Assembly (NCBI RefSeq): GCF_017368795.1
Contig: NZ_JAFNLL010000004.1
Coordinates: forward strand, 62,001 to 126,000
Length of the DNA stretch: 64,000 nt
Direction of reading: 5' to 3'
DNA from: Arthrobacter cavernae
GTDB lineage: Bacteria; Actinomycetota; Actinomycetes; Actinomycetales; Micrococcaceae
Shown: positions 17,702 to 25,197 of the stretch, one piece after another
How the letters are laid out: each line of letters begins with the position of its first letter
How positions within the stretch are numbered: the first letter of the stretch is position 1
Position numbers and translations under genes: made by a program
The notes under the pieces: generated by a model
What the model saw: only the letters and a program-made list of their open reading frames with translations
Told to the model about the DNA's origin: nothing
Databases searched by the model: none

Positions 17702-18532
17702 TCAGGAAGACAGCGTGGCTGCCGCGACGGTCGGCAAACTCGGCGACTTGGAGCCGCCGGCGGGTTCAACCGTGATGCCCAAGGCGGCCGCGCTGGAGAT
17801 GCCCTTGACCACTGCCGGATGCGACAGGGCCTGGGCGTCCATGAGCCCCTGCGATACCGGGGCGGAGCCGTCCTTGGGAATGAGCCACATCTGGTAGACC
17901 TTGCCCGCCGGTGGAGCCGCCACATCGTTCATCCGGACCACCACGGCATCCTTCGCCGAGGAAATGGACACGGTGGCCGTGCCGCCTCCGGCGACGTCGA
18001 TGGTGGACTGCCGGACGTCCTGGGCCTGCAGCACCTGGTTCACGGGATCGTTCTGGGCGGCCACGTAGGCACCCACGCCGACGCCGCCCAGCGCGATCAC
18101 TGCAGCAGCCGCCACACCGAGCAGCCAGCCGCGCAGGCCGCCACGCCGTCGTTCGTCCCGCCGGTTCCGTGCCGCGTCGAAGTCCGCGACGCCGCTATCG
18201 AGCGCGGCTTCGGCGCGCAGCCCGGGCGCAGCCTGGGCCGTGGAGTTTTCGGGAAGCCGGTCCAGGATGTTTTGCAGCAGCCCCGCCGGAGGCTTCTCCT
18301 CGGCCGTGTAGCTGAGCGCCAGCGTTTCGCGGGTGTCCTGCACCCGGGCCAGGAAGGCCGGACCGCCGGGGGAAGTCCGGACGAAGTCATCAATCGCGGC
18401 ACGTTCGGCGTGGCTCAGGGCGTCCAGGGCGTAGATCTCGGCGAGTTCCAGGAGCCGGCCCTCGGCGAGATCGGTGGGGATGTCCATGGCAAACATCCTG
18501 CGCACGAATCCGCCTGCATTCTCTTCGAACAT
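17702..18532 (-). CDS. rskA: anti-sigma-K factor, RskA-like
   Basis: A 276-residue single-pass membrane anti-sigma factor. The N-terminal 95 residues resemble the RskA zinc-finger-like domain that binds the sigma factor (LAEIYALDALSHAERAAIDDFV). A transmembrane helix (WLLGVAAAAVIALGGVGVGAYVAA) lies near residues 143-167, and the extracytoplasmic C-terminal domain carries YQMWLIPKDG and the family ending. The ATG directly abuts the sigma gene stop codon (TAG at 18535-18533), giving translational coupling; an alternative start is the Met of MFAMDIPTD. In the known system, regulated proteolysis of RskA releases SigK. Confidence 0.9.
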   Translation of the reverse strand: MFEENAGGFVRRMFAMDIPTDLAEGRLLELAEIYALDALSHAERAAIDDFVRTSPGGPAFLARVQDTRETLALSYTAEEKPPAGLLQNILDRLPENSTAQAAPGLRAEAALDSGVADFDAARNRRDERRRGGLRGWLLGVAAAAVIALGGVGVGAYVAAQNDPVNQVLQAQDVRQSTIDVAGGGTATVSISSAKDAVVVRMNDVAAPPAGKVYQMWLIPKDGSAPVSQGLMDAQALSHPAVVKGISSAAALGITVEPAGGSKSPSLPTVAAATLSS

Positions 18533-19138
18533 CTAGCCCACCCCCAGGCATGACTTGAGGCGCAGGAGGCCGTCGCGGATGCGGGACTTGATGGTCGGAA
18601 CTGCGGCACCCAAATGCTCGGCAACCTCCCTGTACGTAAGCCCGCCGTAGTAGGCCAGCCGGACGGATTCCCGTTGTGTTTCTGTCAGCGTGCCGAGGCA
18701 GCGGACCACGGCTTCTGCTTCGAGCCGGCTGCCGGCTTCTTCCGCGACGGAGTCGTGCTCGGTTCCGTGGTTCGCGGCGCCGAACATTGCCTCGCGGTCC
18801 GTTGCGGACTGGGCGGAGCGGACGCGGTCGATCGCGCGCCGGTGTGCAATGGTCATGAGCCAGGCCATGGGGCTGCCCGCGTCCGGGTTGAAATTCACGG
18901 CGCCCTGCCAAACCTGGAGGAACACTTCCTGCGTGGTGTCTTCGCTCAGTCCGGGGTCCACCAGGACGCGGCGGGCCATGCCGAACACCCGGCGGGATGT
19001 CAGCCGGTAGAAGTCCGCGAACGCAGCCTGGTCGCCCTGCGCCATGAGTTCCAGCAGCAGGGCGAGCTGGGCATTGACATCGGCAACGGTGCCGGACGCC
19101 TCGGTAACCCTTGAACCGGGATTGTTGGGAATGTCCAT
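18533..19138 (-). CDS. sigK: ECF-type RNA polymerase sigma factor, SigK-like
   Basis: A 201-residue extracytoplasmic-function sigma factor. Region 2 is seen in DTTQEVFLQVWQGAVNF and PMAWLMTIAHRRAIDRVR; region 4 in LTYREVAEHLGAAVPTIKSRIRDGLLRLK. The assignment to the SigK group rests on the adjacent RskA and overall similarity. ATG at 19138 (MDIPNNPG) follows GAGAG; the frame is open about 460 bp further upstream but that part shows no homology. The pair is probably autoregulated; a TATGCT sequence lies 8 bp before the ATG. Confidence 0.9.
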   Translation of the reverse strand: MDIPNNPGSRVTEASGTVADVNAQLALLLELMAQGDQAAFADFYRLTSRRVFGMARRVLVDPGLSEDTTQEVFLQVWQGAVNFNPDAGSPMAWLMTIAHRRAIDRVRSAQSATDREAMFGAANHGTEHDSVAEEAGSRLEAEAVVRCLGTLTETQRESVRLAYYGGLTYREVAEHLGAAVPTIKSRIRDGLLRLKSCLGVG

Positions 19139-19326
19139 CGCTCTCAAGCATAGGACGTCGCGTTTCAAAGCTGCGGTAGGGGAGGTGCGTAGTGATTCGC
19201 GCCGGATCTCGGGCGCTGCCGCCCGGCTTTGCAGTGTGTGCACGTGCCCTCCTTGGGGGTCCCTCCGCAGGCTACTGCCTTGCACAAGGTATTCGGCGCA
19301 GAGGGTGTCCCGGATGGGCCCGGTCG

Positions 19327-19794
19327 TTACACCTGCGCGCCGGCGAAACCGTTCTGGCGCCACGCCTCGAACACGGCGATGGAGGCTGCATTGGCCAGAT
19401 TCAGGGAGCGCAGCGAGGGACGCATCGGCAGCCGGACCCGGGCTGTGACGTGCGGGTCCTGCTTGAGCCAGTCCGGCAGCCCCACGGACTCCGGCCCGAA
19501 CAGCAGCACGTCCCCTTCCCGGTACGCGATGTCCGTGTAGGAGGTCTCGCCGTCGGAGGTGAAGGCAAAGACACGCTCCGGCTGCAGGGCCGCCCACGCG
19601 GCCTCGATGTCCTTGTGGACCGTCACCACGGCGAGGTCGTGGTAGTCGAGCCCCGCGCGGCGCAGCTTGGTGTCGGAGAAGTCGAAACCGAGCGGCTCCA
19701 CCAGGTGGAGTTCGGCGCCCGTAATGGCAGCGAGGCGGATGGCGTTGCCCGTATTGCCCGGGATTTCAGGAGTGTGGAAGAGGATGCGGAACAC
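19327..19794 (-). CDS. trmL: tRNA (cytidine(34)-2'-O)-methyltransferase
   Basis: A 155-residue SPOUT-fold methyltransferase that 2'-O-methylates the wobble base of certain leucine tRNAs. The length and the motifs HTPEIPGNTGNAIRL at the N-terminus, FGPESVGLP in the middle and RSLNLANAASIAVFEA at the C-terminus (the trefoil knot that binds S-adenosylmethionine) are diagnostic. The start is GTG at 19794; TAGGAT ends six bases before it, so this is a leaderless candidate. It overlaps no neighbour. Confidence 0.93.
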   Translation of the reverse strand: MFRILFHTPEIPGNTGNAIRLAAITGAELHLVEPLGFDFSDTKLRRAGLDYHDLAVVTVHKDIEAAWAALQPERVFAFTSDGETSYTDIAYREGDVLLFGPESVGLPDWLKQDPHVTARVRLPMRPSLRSLNLANAASIAVFEAWRQNGFAGAQV

Positions 19795-19800
19795 ATCCCA

Positions 19801-19806
19801 ATCCTA
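19801..19806 (-). promoter_or_regulatory. -10 element for leaderless trmL
   Basis: On the minus strand TAGGAT ends exactly six bases before the GTG start at 19794, placing the transcript start on or next to the start codon. Confidence 0.5.
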
Positions 19807-19869
19807 GCCAGCCCGCGGCCGGTTTCAGGACGGGACAGGGACGCGGCCGGGGAGCTGGACCCGGCGCCG

Positions 19870-20814
19870 TCAGTGCATGCCGCGCAGCAGCCGGGCCAGC
19901 ACGGGGACCACTACGGTGTTCGGGGCCGGGCCCGAACTGAGGAACTGCTTCAGACCCCTGGCCAGGCCCGCGCCGTTGACCACCTGAACGGCCTCGTGCG
20001 CGGACTGGCCCCGGCCGTACTGGTCGATCACGGGCTCGTGCAGGTTGCCGTCCGGGCTGTGCAGCACCACCCAGCCGGTCACATTGAGTTCGGGGAAAAT
20101 GTCCTGCATATGCCGCACAATGAGTCCCAGCTGTGGCGGGGCCACGGAGCGGCCGCCGTGCCGCAGCGAGGCGCCGTCCCAGGCGTAGGCACCCTTGGGC
20201 AGGAGCATGGAACCGATCAGGGCCAGCCGGTAACCGGACAGCACGGCGTGGTCGATGTGGCTGTTGTCCGAAGGGGAGCGGAGGCCGTTGATGAGCCGTG
20301 CCGCGGGGATGGCCGGCAGGATCTGGCGGCTGATGAGCTGGACCGTGCGCATCTCACGCTGGATCCGGGCCTCGGCGCCGAAGATGCCGCGTTTGCGGGG
20401 CATGCCGTGGACCTGCATCCCGGCCTCGTCCTTGGACAGCAACGGCACTTCGTGCGGGTCGTCGAAGGACGGGACGTAGAGGGGCGGATCGCCGGCGGTG
20501 TTCCGCGGCGCGTTGGGCCGCTTCACCCCCGTGGCGGTTGCGGCACCGGGAGCCCGCGGGCCGCCATAGTCGCCCGGGCGGGACGGGCCGCGGCCCGAGG
20601 CGCCGCTGGCGTAGCTGCGGTCGTAGTCGGCGCGCCTCTTGGGGTCGATGAGGGTCTCGTAGGCCAGCGTCACCAGGCGGAACATCGCGGGGTCGCCGCC
20701 ATGGTCCGGATGCGCCTTCCGCGCAGCCTTCCGGTAGGCCACCTTGATCTCCTTCTCCGTCGCCGTAACGGGGATGCGGAGGACTTGGTAGTGCGAGCTG
20801 CTGCCCTCGGCCAA
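19870..20814 (-). CDS. J-domain (DnaJ-like) protein
   Basis: A 314-residue protein with an N-terminal J domain (about residues 6-70): SHYQVLRIPVTATEKEIKVAYRKAARKAHPDHGGD, including the HPD tripeptide that stimulates DnaK, and YETLIDPKRRADYDRSY. No Gly/Phe-rich or zinc-finger domain follows, so it is not DnaJ itself. The remaining 200 residues, with nuclease-related-looking alpha/beta sequence (DHAVLSGYRLALIGSMLLPKGAYAWDG), are unassigned. TTG at 20814 with AGAAGGG seven bases upstream is chosen because the J domain begins directly after it. An in-frame start exists at 21006 but adds a Pro/Arg-rich stretch without homology. Confidence 0.8.
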   Translation of the reverse strand: MAEGSSSHYQVLRIPVTATEKEIKVAYRKAARKAHPDHGGDPAMFRLVTLAYETLIDPKRRADYDRSYASGASGRGPSRPGDYGGPRAPGAATATGVKRPNAPRNTAGDPPLYVPSFDDPHEVPLLSKDEAGMQVHGMPRKRGIFGAEARIQREMRTVQLISRQILPAIPAARLINGLRSPSDNSHIDHAVLSGYRLALIGSMLLPKGAYAWDGASLRHGGRSVAPPQLGLIVRHMQDIFPELNVTGWVVLHSPDGNLHEPVIDQYGRGQSAHEAVQVVNGAGLARGLKQFLSSGPAPNTVVVPVLARLLRGMH

Positions 20815-21268
20815 GCACGGACCCTTCTCTATGTTTGCGGTCCGCTCCGATGGGAGCGCCGGTACAGGCCAGTTTAGCCAGCCACTGTGTGAACGAGCGC
20901 GGCGGGCTCCGAGGTTCCCGGCAGGCATAATTCTCGTCGTGATTCTTCCGGCCGGGCGCCAACCGCCCCGACGACGGCCACCAGGCTCAGCATCAACCAG
21001 GGCCACTCGCGGTGCCAGGAGATGACAAGGCCTCCACGCAAGCCCTGTTCCGGTACCTCGACCCGGGCCTGGTTCCGGAGAAACTCACGGTGCAGACCCT
21101 TCGCTGGGGCGGGGAAGCGGACAAGCCAGCACCCCGCGTGGAGGTGCTGGCTCTTGAACCTCAGGCCAAGGCCGACGTCGGAGCGCGGCTGGCAATCGTC
21201 CCGCCGTCGAGTTGACCGCCCTCAACCTGACCGGACGGGAACTGACCGCCGTCGAACTGACGGGGTCC
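20815..21268. other. 454-bp region without a recognised gene
   Basis: No convincing gene is seen. A 67-codon open frame at 21012-21215 has no recognisable homology. At about 21209-21268 there are four imperfect repeats of a 10-bp unit close to GAACTGACCG, spaced 15-16 bp apart, which read LTALNLTGRELTAVELTG in one frame. The region could be a decayed gene or simply the leader of the J-domain gene plus spacer. Confidence 0.35.
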
Positions 21269-21688
21269 CTACTTCCGGAAGCCCGTGGCGAGCCGGTTCA
21301 GTGCCAGGGCAGCGACCAGGAGTCCGAAGTCCCGCAGCGCGACGTCGAAGAAGTTGCCCAGGACCAGCAGGTTCACGATGATGCCCAGCAGCCATACCGC
21401 CACGAGCAGGGATCCGAAGCGGGGCCGGAGGGCCACGGCCAGGCCGGCCACGATTTCGATGACGCCCACCACGTACATGAAGGTCTGTGCGGGAACGGGA
21501 ACCAGGGAGGTCGCCACGGGGGCCAGGTAGATGGTCCAGTCCGTGAGGATGTTGGTGAACTTGTCCAGGCCGAAAATGATTGGCGCCACCGTGAACACGG
21601 TGCGCAGCAGGATGAACGCCTGCCGCGAAGGATCCATGGACAAGAGCGATCCGGTCTTGGCGTGCGTTGTGGACGGGGTGTTGCTCAT
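21269..21688 (-). CDS. DoxX-like membrane protein
   Basis: A 139-residue four-helix membrane protein of the DoxX family. Hydrophobic segments are about AFILLRTVFTVAPIIFGLDK, TSLVPVPAQTFMYVVGVIEIVAGLAVAL, SLLVAVWLLGIIVNLLVL and DFGLLVAALALNRLA. DoxX proteins are linked to quinone or thiol redox systems in several bacteria, but this member's role is not established. The gene diverges from the cysteine-rich regulator gene, and a 33-bp palindromic site lies 8 bp upstream of its ATG, so direct repression by that regulator is likely. Confidence 0.85.
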   Translation of the reverse strand: MSNTPSTTHAKTGSLLSMDPSRQAFILLRTVFTVAPIIFGLDKFTNILTDWTIYLAPVATSLVPVPAQTFMYVVGVIEIVAGLAVALRPRFGSLLVAVWLLGIIVNLLVLGNFFDVALRDFGLLVAALALNRLATGFRK

Positions 21689-21696
21689 GATGATCT

Positions 21697-21729
21697 CCTT
21701 CTAAAAGTGAATAACTTGATTTTAGAAGG
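21697..21729. promoter_or_regulatory. 33-bp palindromic operator, copy 1 (doxX / regulator)
   Basis: Perfect 10-bp arms CCTTCTAAAA (21697-21706) and TTTTAGAAGG (21720-21729) with a 13-bp spacer, in the divergent doxX/regulator intergenic region. A second site of the same total length and the same outer arms occurs at 25056-25088 before the FAD oxidoreductase gene. Confidence 0.7.
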
Positions 21730-21766
21730 AAGGGGGAGATTAAGCAATCAATCTTGTTTTTAGAGA

Positions 21767-21772
21767 TATCCT
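21767..21772 (+). promoter_or_regulatory. -10 element for leaderless regulator gene
   Basis: TATCCT ends exactly six bases before the ATG at 21779, and no ribosome site lies between, fitting a leaderless transcript. Confidence 0.45.
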
Positions 21773-21778
21773 TGGAAC

Positions 21779-22444
21779 ATGACAGCGCTCCCGTGGCTTC
21801 GCCGGATCTCCGCAGTGGCTTCCCTGGACGACGGCAACCGGCGCGAGCTCTATGAGTACGTGTGCAATGCCCCGGATGCCGTGGGCCGTGACAAGGCGGC
21901 GCAGATCATCGGCGTGCCGCGCAGCACGGCGTCCTTCCACTTGGACCGCCTGGTCCGCGACGGCCTGCTGGACGTCGAGTTCCGCAAGTCGACGGACAAG
22001 TCCGGGCCGGGCTCCGGGCGTCCTGCCAAGCTCTATCGCCCGGCTGTGGCCGAAGTCGGTGCCTCCGTTCCCGAGCGTCAGTATGACCTTGCGGGCGAGC
22101 TCATGGCCGCCGCGATCGCCCGCTCCATCAGCGAAGGCGGCCCTGTCCGCGAAGCGCTCGTGGAGACGGCCTACGAAAGGGGCAAAGCCACCGGCCGTGA
22201 CGGGGAGTTCCTGGCCGTCCTGGCGGACCACGGCTATGTGCCGACCCCCGACGGCGACGGCGGCTACCGGCTTCTCAACTGCCCCTTCCACCGCCTCGCC
22301 GAGGGCCACTCCGAGGTGGTCTGTGCGATGAACGGCGCCTTCCTGAGCGGAACGGCGGCGGCCTGCGGGCTGCCTGAGGAAAGCGTGGAAGCTGATTCGG
22401 GGCCGGGCCACTGCTGCGCGCGGATCACGTCGCTGGACAGCTGA
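21779..22444 (+). CDS. winged-helix regulator with C-terminal cysteine cluster (SufR-like)
   Basis: A 221-residue regulator. The N-terminal winged helix (about residues 20-90) includes DKAAQIIGVPRSTASFHLDRLVRDGLLDV, ArsR/SufR-like. The C-terminus has cysteines at 168 (NCPFH), 182 (VVCAMN), 196 (AACGL), 212 and 213 (HCC), a pattern suited to an iron-sulfur cluster or thiol sensing as in the SufR group. It diverges from doxX, with a 33-bp palindrome between them, and precedes the cysteine desulfurase gene by 30 bp. Control of doxX, of itself and of the FAD oxidoreductase gene is inferred from the shared sites. SufR is the nearest recognised family; the ligand is not proven. Confidence 0.8.
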   Translation: MTALPWLRRISAVASLDDGNRRELYEYVCNAPDAVGRDKAAQIIGVPRSTASFHLDRLVRDGLLDVEFRKSTDKSGPGSGRPAKLYRPAVAEVGASVPERQYDLAGELMAAAIARSISEGGPVREALVETAYERGKATGRDGEFLAVLADHGYVPTPDGDGGYRLLNCPFHRLAEGHSEVVCAMNGAFLSGTAAACGLPEESVEADSGPGHCCARITSLDS

Positions 22445-22462
22445 ACCGGGCCGGGTGGCCGG

Positions 22463-22468
22463 TAGAAT
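22463..22468 (+). promoter_or_regulatory. -10 element for leaderless cysteine desulfurase gene
   Basis: TAGAAT ends exactly six bases before the GTG start at 22475, with no ribosome site between. Confidence 0.55.
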
Positions 22469-22474
22469 TACAGG

Positions 22475-23707
22475 GTGCCTGTTTACCTCGACCATGCCGC
22501 CACCACACCCATTTCCGCCGAAGCGCTGGCGGCACTGACCCGCGAACTGGCGCGCACAGGCAACCCGTCCTCGCTGCACGGCTCCGGCCGGCGCGCCCGC
22601 CGGGCCGTCGAGGACGCCCGCGAGACCCTCGCCGCGGCCGCAGGTGCGCACCCCTCCGAGGTCATTTTCACTTCCGGCGGCACCGAGGCCGACAACCTTG
22701 CCGTCAAAGGGCTCTACTGGGCCCGCCACGGCGAAAACCCCAAGCGCACCCGGATCCTGTGCTCCGCCGTCGAGCACCACGCAGTGCAGGACACGGTGGA
22801 GTGGCTGGAGCGGCACGAGGGCGCCGAAGCCGTCTGGCTCCCGGTCGATTCCGACGGTGGAGTCCGCCTGGATGCCGTCAAGGAGGCGATTGAGTGCGAT
22901 CCGGAGTCGGTGGCGCTCGTGACCGTCATGTGGGCCAACAACGAGGTTGGCACCATCCAGCCCGTGGCCGAAATCGTGGACCTGGCCCGCGCCCACGGCA
23001 TCCCCGTGCATTCCGACGCCGTGCAGGCCTTCGGCTCGGTTCCGGTGGACTTCCGGGCGTCGGGCCTGGCCGCGATGTCCGTCTCGGGACACAAGATCGG
23101 CGGCCCGGTGGGCGTCGGGGCACTGTTCCTGGGCCGCGCCGTCAAGCTGACCCCTGTCCAGCACGGCGGCGGGCAGGAGCGCGACGTCCGCTCCGGGACC
23201 CTAGACACCGCGTCGATCGCCGCCTTCGCCGCGGCGGCCGGCACCGCAGCCGAACACCTGGCGGGGGAACGGGTCCGGATCGGCGGACTGCGGGACCGGC
23301 TCATCGACGGCGTCCGGCAGGCGGTTCCGGAGGCCATGCTGCGCGGTGCCCCCGGCGACGGCCGGCTGCCCGGCAACGCCCATTTCACCTTCCCGGGCTG
23401 CGAAGGCGACTCCCTGCTTTTCCTGCTGGACCTGGCCGGCGTCGAGTCCTCCACCGGCTCGGCGTGCACCGCCGGCGTGCCCCGGCCCTCGCATGTCCTG
23501 CTAGCCATGGGCCTGGATGAGGACACGGCCCGCGGTGCCCAGCGTTTCAGCCTGGGGCACACCTCCACGGAGGCCGACGTCGATGCCCTGCTCGCGGCCC
23601 TGCCGGAGGCCTACGCCCGGGCCCGGCAGGCCGGCATGGCCGGGCATGAATCAAGCATCCAGACGGCCGCCACGGTTGCACGGCAGGCCGGAACAGCCCC
23701 CGCCTAA
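22475..23707 (+). CDS. iscS: cysteine desulfurase (IscS/NifS family)
   Basis: A 410-residue pyridoxal-phosphate enzyme that takes sulfur from cysteine as an enzyme persulfide. Signatures: YLDHAATTP at the start, TSGGTEADNLAVKG, the PLP pocket HSDAVQAFG, the PLP lysine in SVSGHKIGGPVG and the active-site cysteine in STGSACTAG. In the known pathway it supplies sulfur to MnmA for 2-thiouridine in tRNA, and mnmA is encoded 1.5 kb downstream in the same direction. That pairing is normally tight in actinobacteria; here an FAD oxidoreductase gene on the opposite strand lies between them. GTG start with a -10 six bases before it. Confidence 0.93.
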   Translation: MPVYLDHAATTPISAEALAALTRELARTGNPSSLHGSGRRARRAVEDARETLAAAAGAHPSEVIFTSGGTEADNLAVKGLYWARHGENPKRTRILCSAVEHHAVQDTVEWLERHEGAEAVWLPVDSDGGVRLDAVKEAIECDPESVALVTVMWANNEVGTIQPVAEIVDLARAHGIPVHSDAVQAFGSVPVDFRASGLAAMSVSGHKIGGPVGVGALFLGRAVKLTPVQHGGGQERDVRSGTLDTASIAAFAAAAGTAAEHLAGERVRIGGLRDRLIDGVRQAVPEAMLRGAPGDGRLPGNAHFTFPGCEGDSLLFLLDLAGVESSTGSACTAGVPRPSHVLLAMGLDEDTARGAQRFSLGHTSTEADVDALLAALPEAYARARQAGMAGHESSIQTAATVARQAGTAPA

Positions 23708-23762
23708 GCGAACTCAGCCTAGCCGAACTCGGCCAGCCGGCGGGGGATCTCCGGGCACTCGG

Positions 23763-25001
23763 TCACGCCGCCGGAAGCAACTCCTCCAGCGGCACTCCCG
23801 GATCGCTGAGCTGCCCCGCATCCACGGGGATTCTGCCGGAAATGAGCGCCTTGATGGGCTTCTGGACGCGCCGCTGGTTCACGCTCATGCCCGCCACCAC
23901 GGCGCCGTCCCTGAGCCAGTAGGCAATGAAGCTGCCCTCATCGAGCGAGCCGCGGATCACCGGAGTGGTTCCGGCGGCCAAGGTGGGGAAGCCGGAGTAT
24001 TCCATGCTGACCGTGAACTGGTCCGTGTAGAAGTAGGGGACCATGTCCAGCACGGCGGCCTGGCCCAGCATCGCCTTCGCCGCCACCTTGCCGCCATGGA
24101 GGGCGTTGTGCCAGTGCTCGCTGCGGTGGTGTTCGCCCGTGAACGGGTGCAGCGCATTGGCCACATCGCCGGCCGCAAAGACATCGGGGGCACTGGTCCG
24201 CAGCGAGGCATCCACCAGGATCCCGTTCCTGAGTTCCACCCCGGCGGCCTCGGCGAGCGCGGTATCGGGAACGACGCCGACGGCGATCACCACCAGGTCT
24301 GCGGGCAGCGACTCGCCCGTGTTGGTGACTACCGCGGTGACGCGCCCGTCCTGGCCCGTGATTTCGGCGGCGCTGGCCGGCAATCGGAACTGGACGCCGT
24401 TTGCCTCGTGCAGGGTGCGGAAGAAGCCGCCCAACTCGGGCCCGATGGCGGCGCTGAGCGGGATGTCCTCCAGGCCCAGCAGGGTCACGTCGTTCCCGTA
24501 GCTTCGTGCCGCCGCGGCGAGTTCCATGCCGATCCACCCGGAGCCGACCATGACCACGCGTTTGCCGCCGCCGTCCAGGAGGCCACGCAGGCGTTTGCTG
24601 TCGGCGAGCGTGCGGAAGGTCATGACGCCGTCGAGATCCGATCCGGGCAGCGGGATCCGGCGCGGTTGGGCCCCCGTGGCCAGCAGGAGCTTGCTGTACT
24701 GCAGGACTCTTCCGCCGGCCAATGCCAGCAGGTGACGGGTGGTGTCGATGCTGGACGCCGGCTCTCCCATCAGGAGTTCGACGCCGTTCTCCTGGTACCA
24801 GCCGGGCGGCAGCACCGAGACGGTTTCCTCGCCGGCCTTGCCCAGCAGGAACTCCTTGGACAGCGGCGGCCGCAGATAGGGTGGCTGCTCCTCCGCGCAC
24901 AGCACCGTGACGGATCCTTCAAATCCCTCGGCGCGGAGGGTCTTGCCGGCAGTGGCGCCGGCGAGGCCCCCGCCCGCAATGACAATGTGTTCGGTGGTCA
25001 T
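23763..25001 (-). CDS. FAD-dependent NAD(P)H oxidoreductase, ferredoxin-reductase-like
   Basis: A 412-residue flavoprotein of the pyridine nucleotide-disulfide oxidoreductase class, closest to ferredoxin/rubredoxin reductases. The N-terminal FAD motif is HIVIAGGGLAGATAGKTLR; PPYLRPPLSKEFLLG follows; the NAD(P) motif is VVMVGSGWIGMELAAAARSYG; and the second FAD motif is VFAAGDVANALH. No redox-active CxxxxC is seen. ATG at 25001 gives the flavin motif directly; the frame is open further left. A GC-rich hairpin and a 33-bp palindromic operator lie upstream, the latter shared with doxX, implying common redox control. Confidence 0.9.
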   Translation of the reverse strand: MTTEHIVIAGGGLAGATAGKTLRAEGFEGSVTVLCAEEQPPYLRPPLSKEFLLGKAGEETVSVLPPGWYQENGVELLMGEPASSIDTTRHLLALAGGRVLQYSKLLLATGAQPRRIPLPGSDLDGVMTFRTLADSKRLRGLLDGGGKRVVMVGSGWIGMELAAAARSYGNDVTLLGLEDIPLSAAIGPELGGFFRTLHEANGVQFRLPASAAEITGQDGRVTAVVTNTGESLPADLVVIAVGVVPDTALAEAAGVELRNGILVDASLRTSAPDVFAAGDVANALHPFTGEHHRSEHWHNALHGGKVAAKAMLGQAAVLDMVPYFYTDQFTVSMEYSGFPTLAAGTTPVIRGSLDEGSFIAYWLRDGAVVAGMSVNQRRVQKPIKALISGRIPVDAGQLSDPGVPLEELLPAA

Positions 25002-25018
25002 GTCTGCTCGATTCGCAC

Positions 25019-25047
25019 GTGCGGGCCGCGGAGCCCGCGGCCCGCAC
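25019..25047. other. perfect GC hairpin in the leader of the FAD oxidoreductase gene
   Basis: GTGCGGGCCGCGG (25019-25031) and CCGCGGCCCGCAC (25035-25047) form a 13-bp stem with an AGC loop, 18-46 bases before the ATG at 25001 and between it and the palindromic operator. There is no T tract. It may affect translation or end transcripts; its role is unknown. Confidence 0.6.
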
Positions 25048-25055
25048 GGCATCCG

Positions 25056-25088
25056 CATTCTAAAACCAGTAGTTTTGACATTAGAAGG
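25056..25088. promoter_or_regulatory. 33-bp operator, copy 2 (FAD oxidoreductase gene)
   Basis: CATTCTAAAA (25056-25065) and TTAGAAGG (25081-25088) with the same 33-bp span as the site at 21697. TTCTAAAA and TTAGAAGG are identical in both sites at identical spacing, and TTGA inside the spacer is also shared. Confidence 0.65.
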
Positions 25089-25135
25089 CGGTGTGAGCTC
25101 CGTCAAGGTTTTTCCGGCTCGATTCGGCCGGGCGC

Positions 25136-25141
25136 TAGAAT
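25136..25141 (+). promoter_or_regulatory. -10 element upstream of mnmA
   Basis: TAGAAT at 25136-25141 would start a transcript near 25148, giving mnmA a leader of about 50 bases. Confidence 0.4.
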
Positions 25142-25197
25142 AGATGCGCGTGCAGACTGCCTTCGGCCGCACGCCTCCCACACTACAGAAAGCCAGC

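Noticed and set aside
21012..21215. 67-codon open frame in the gap between the J-domain and DoxX genes
   Set aside because: GTG start without a clear ribosome site, no recognised homology, and short; listed only as part of an unassigned region.
21212..21763. Plus-strand open frame through the DoxX gene starting MTALNLTG
   Set aside because: It runs antisense to a clear DoxX membrane protein and across its operator; the repeats at its start are noted but do not make a gene.
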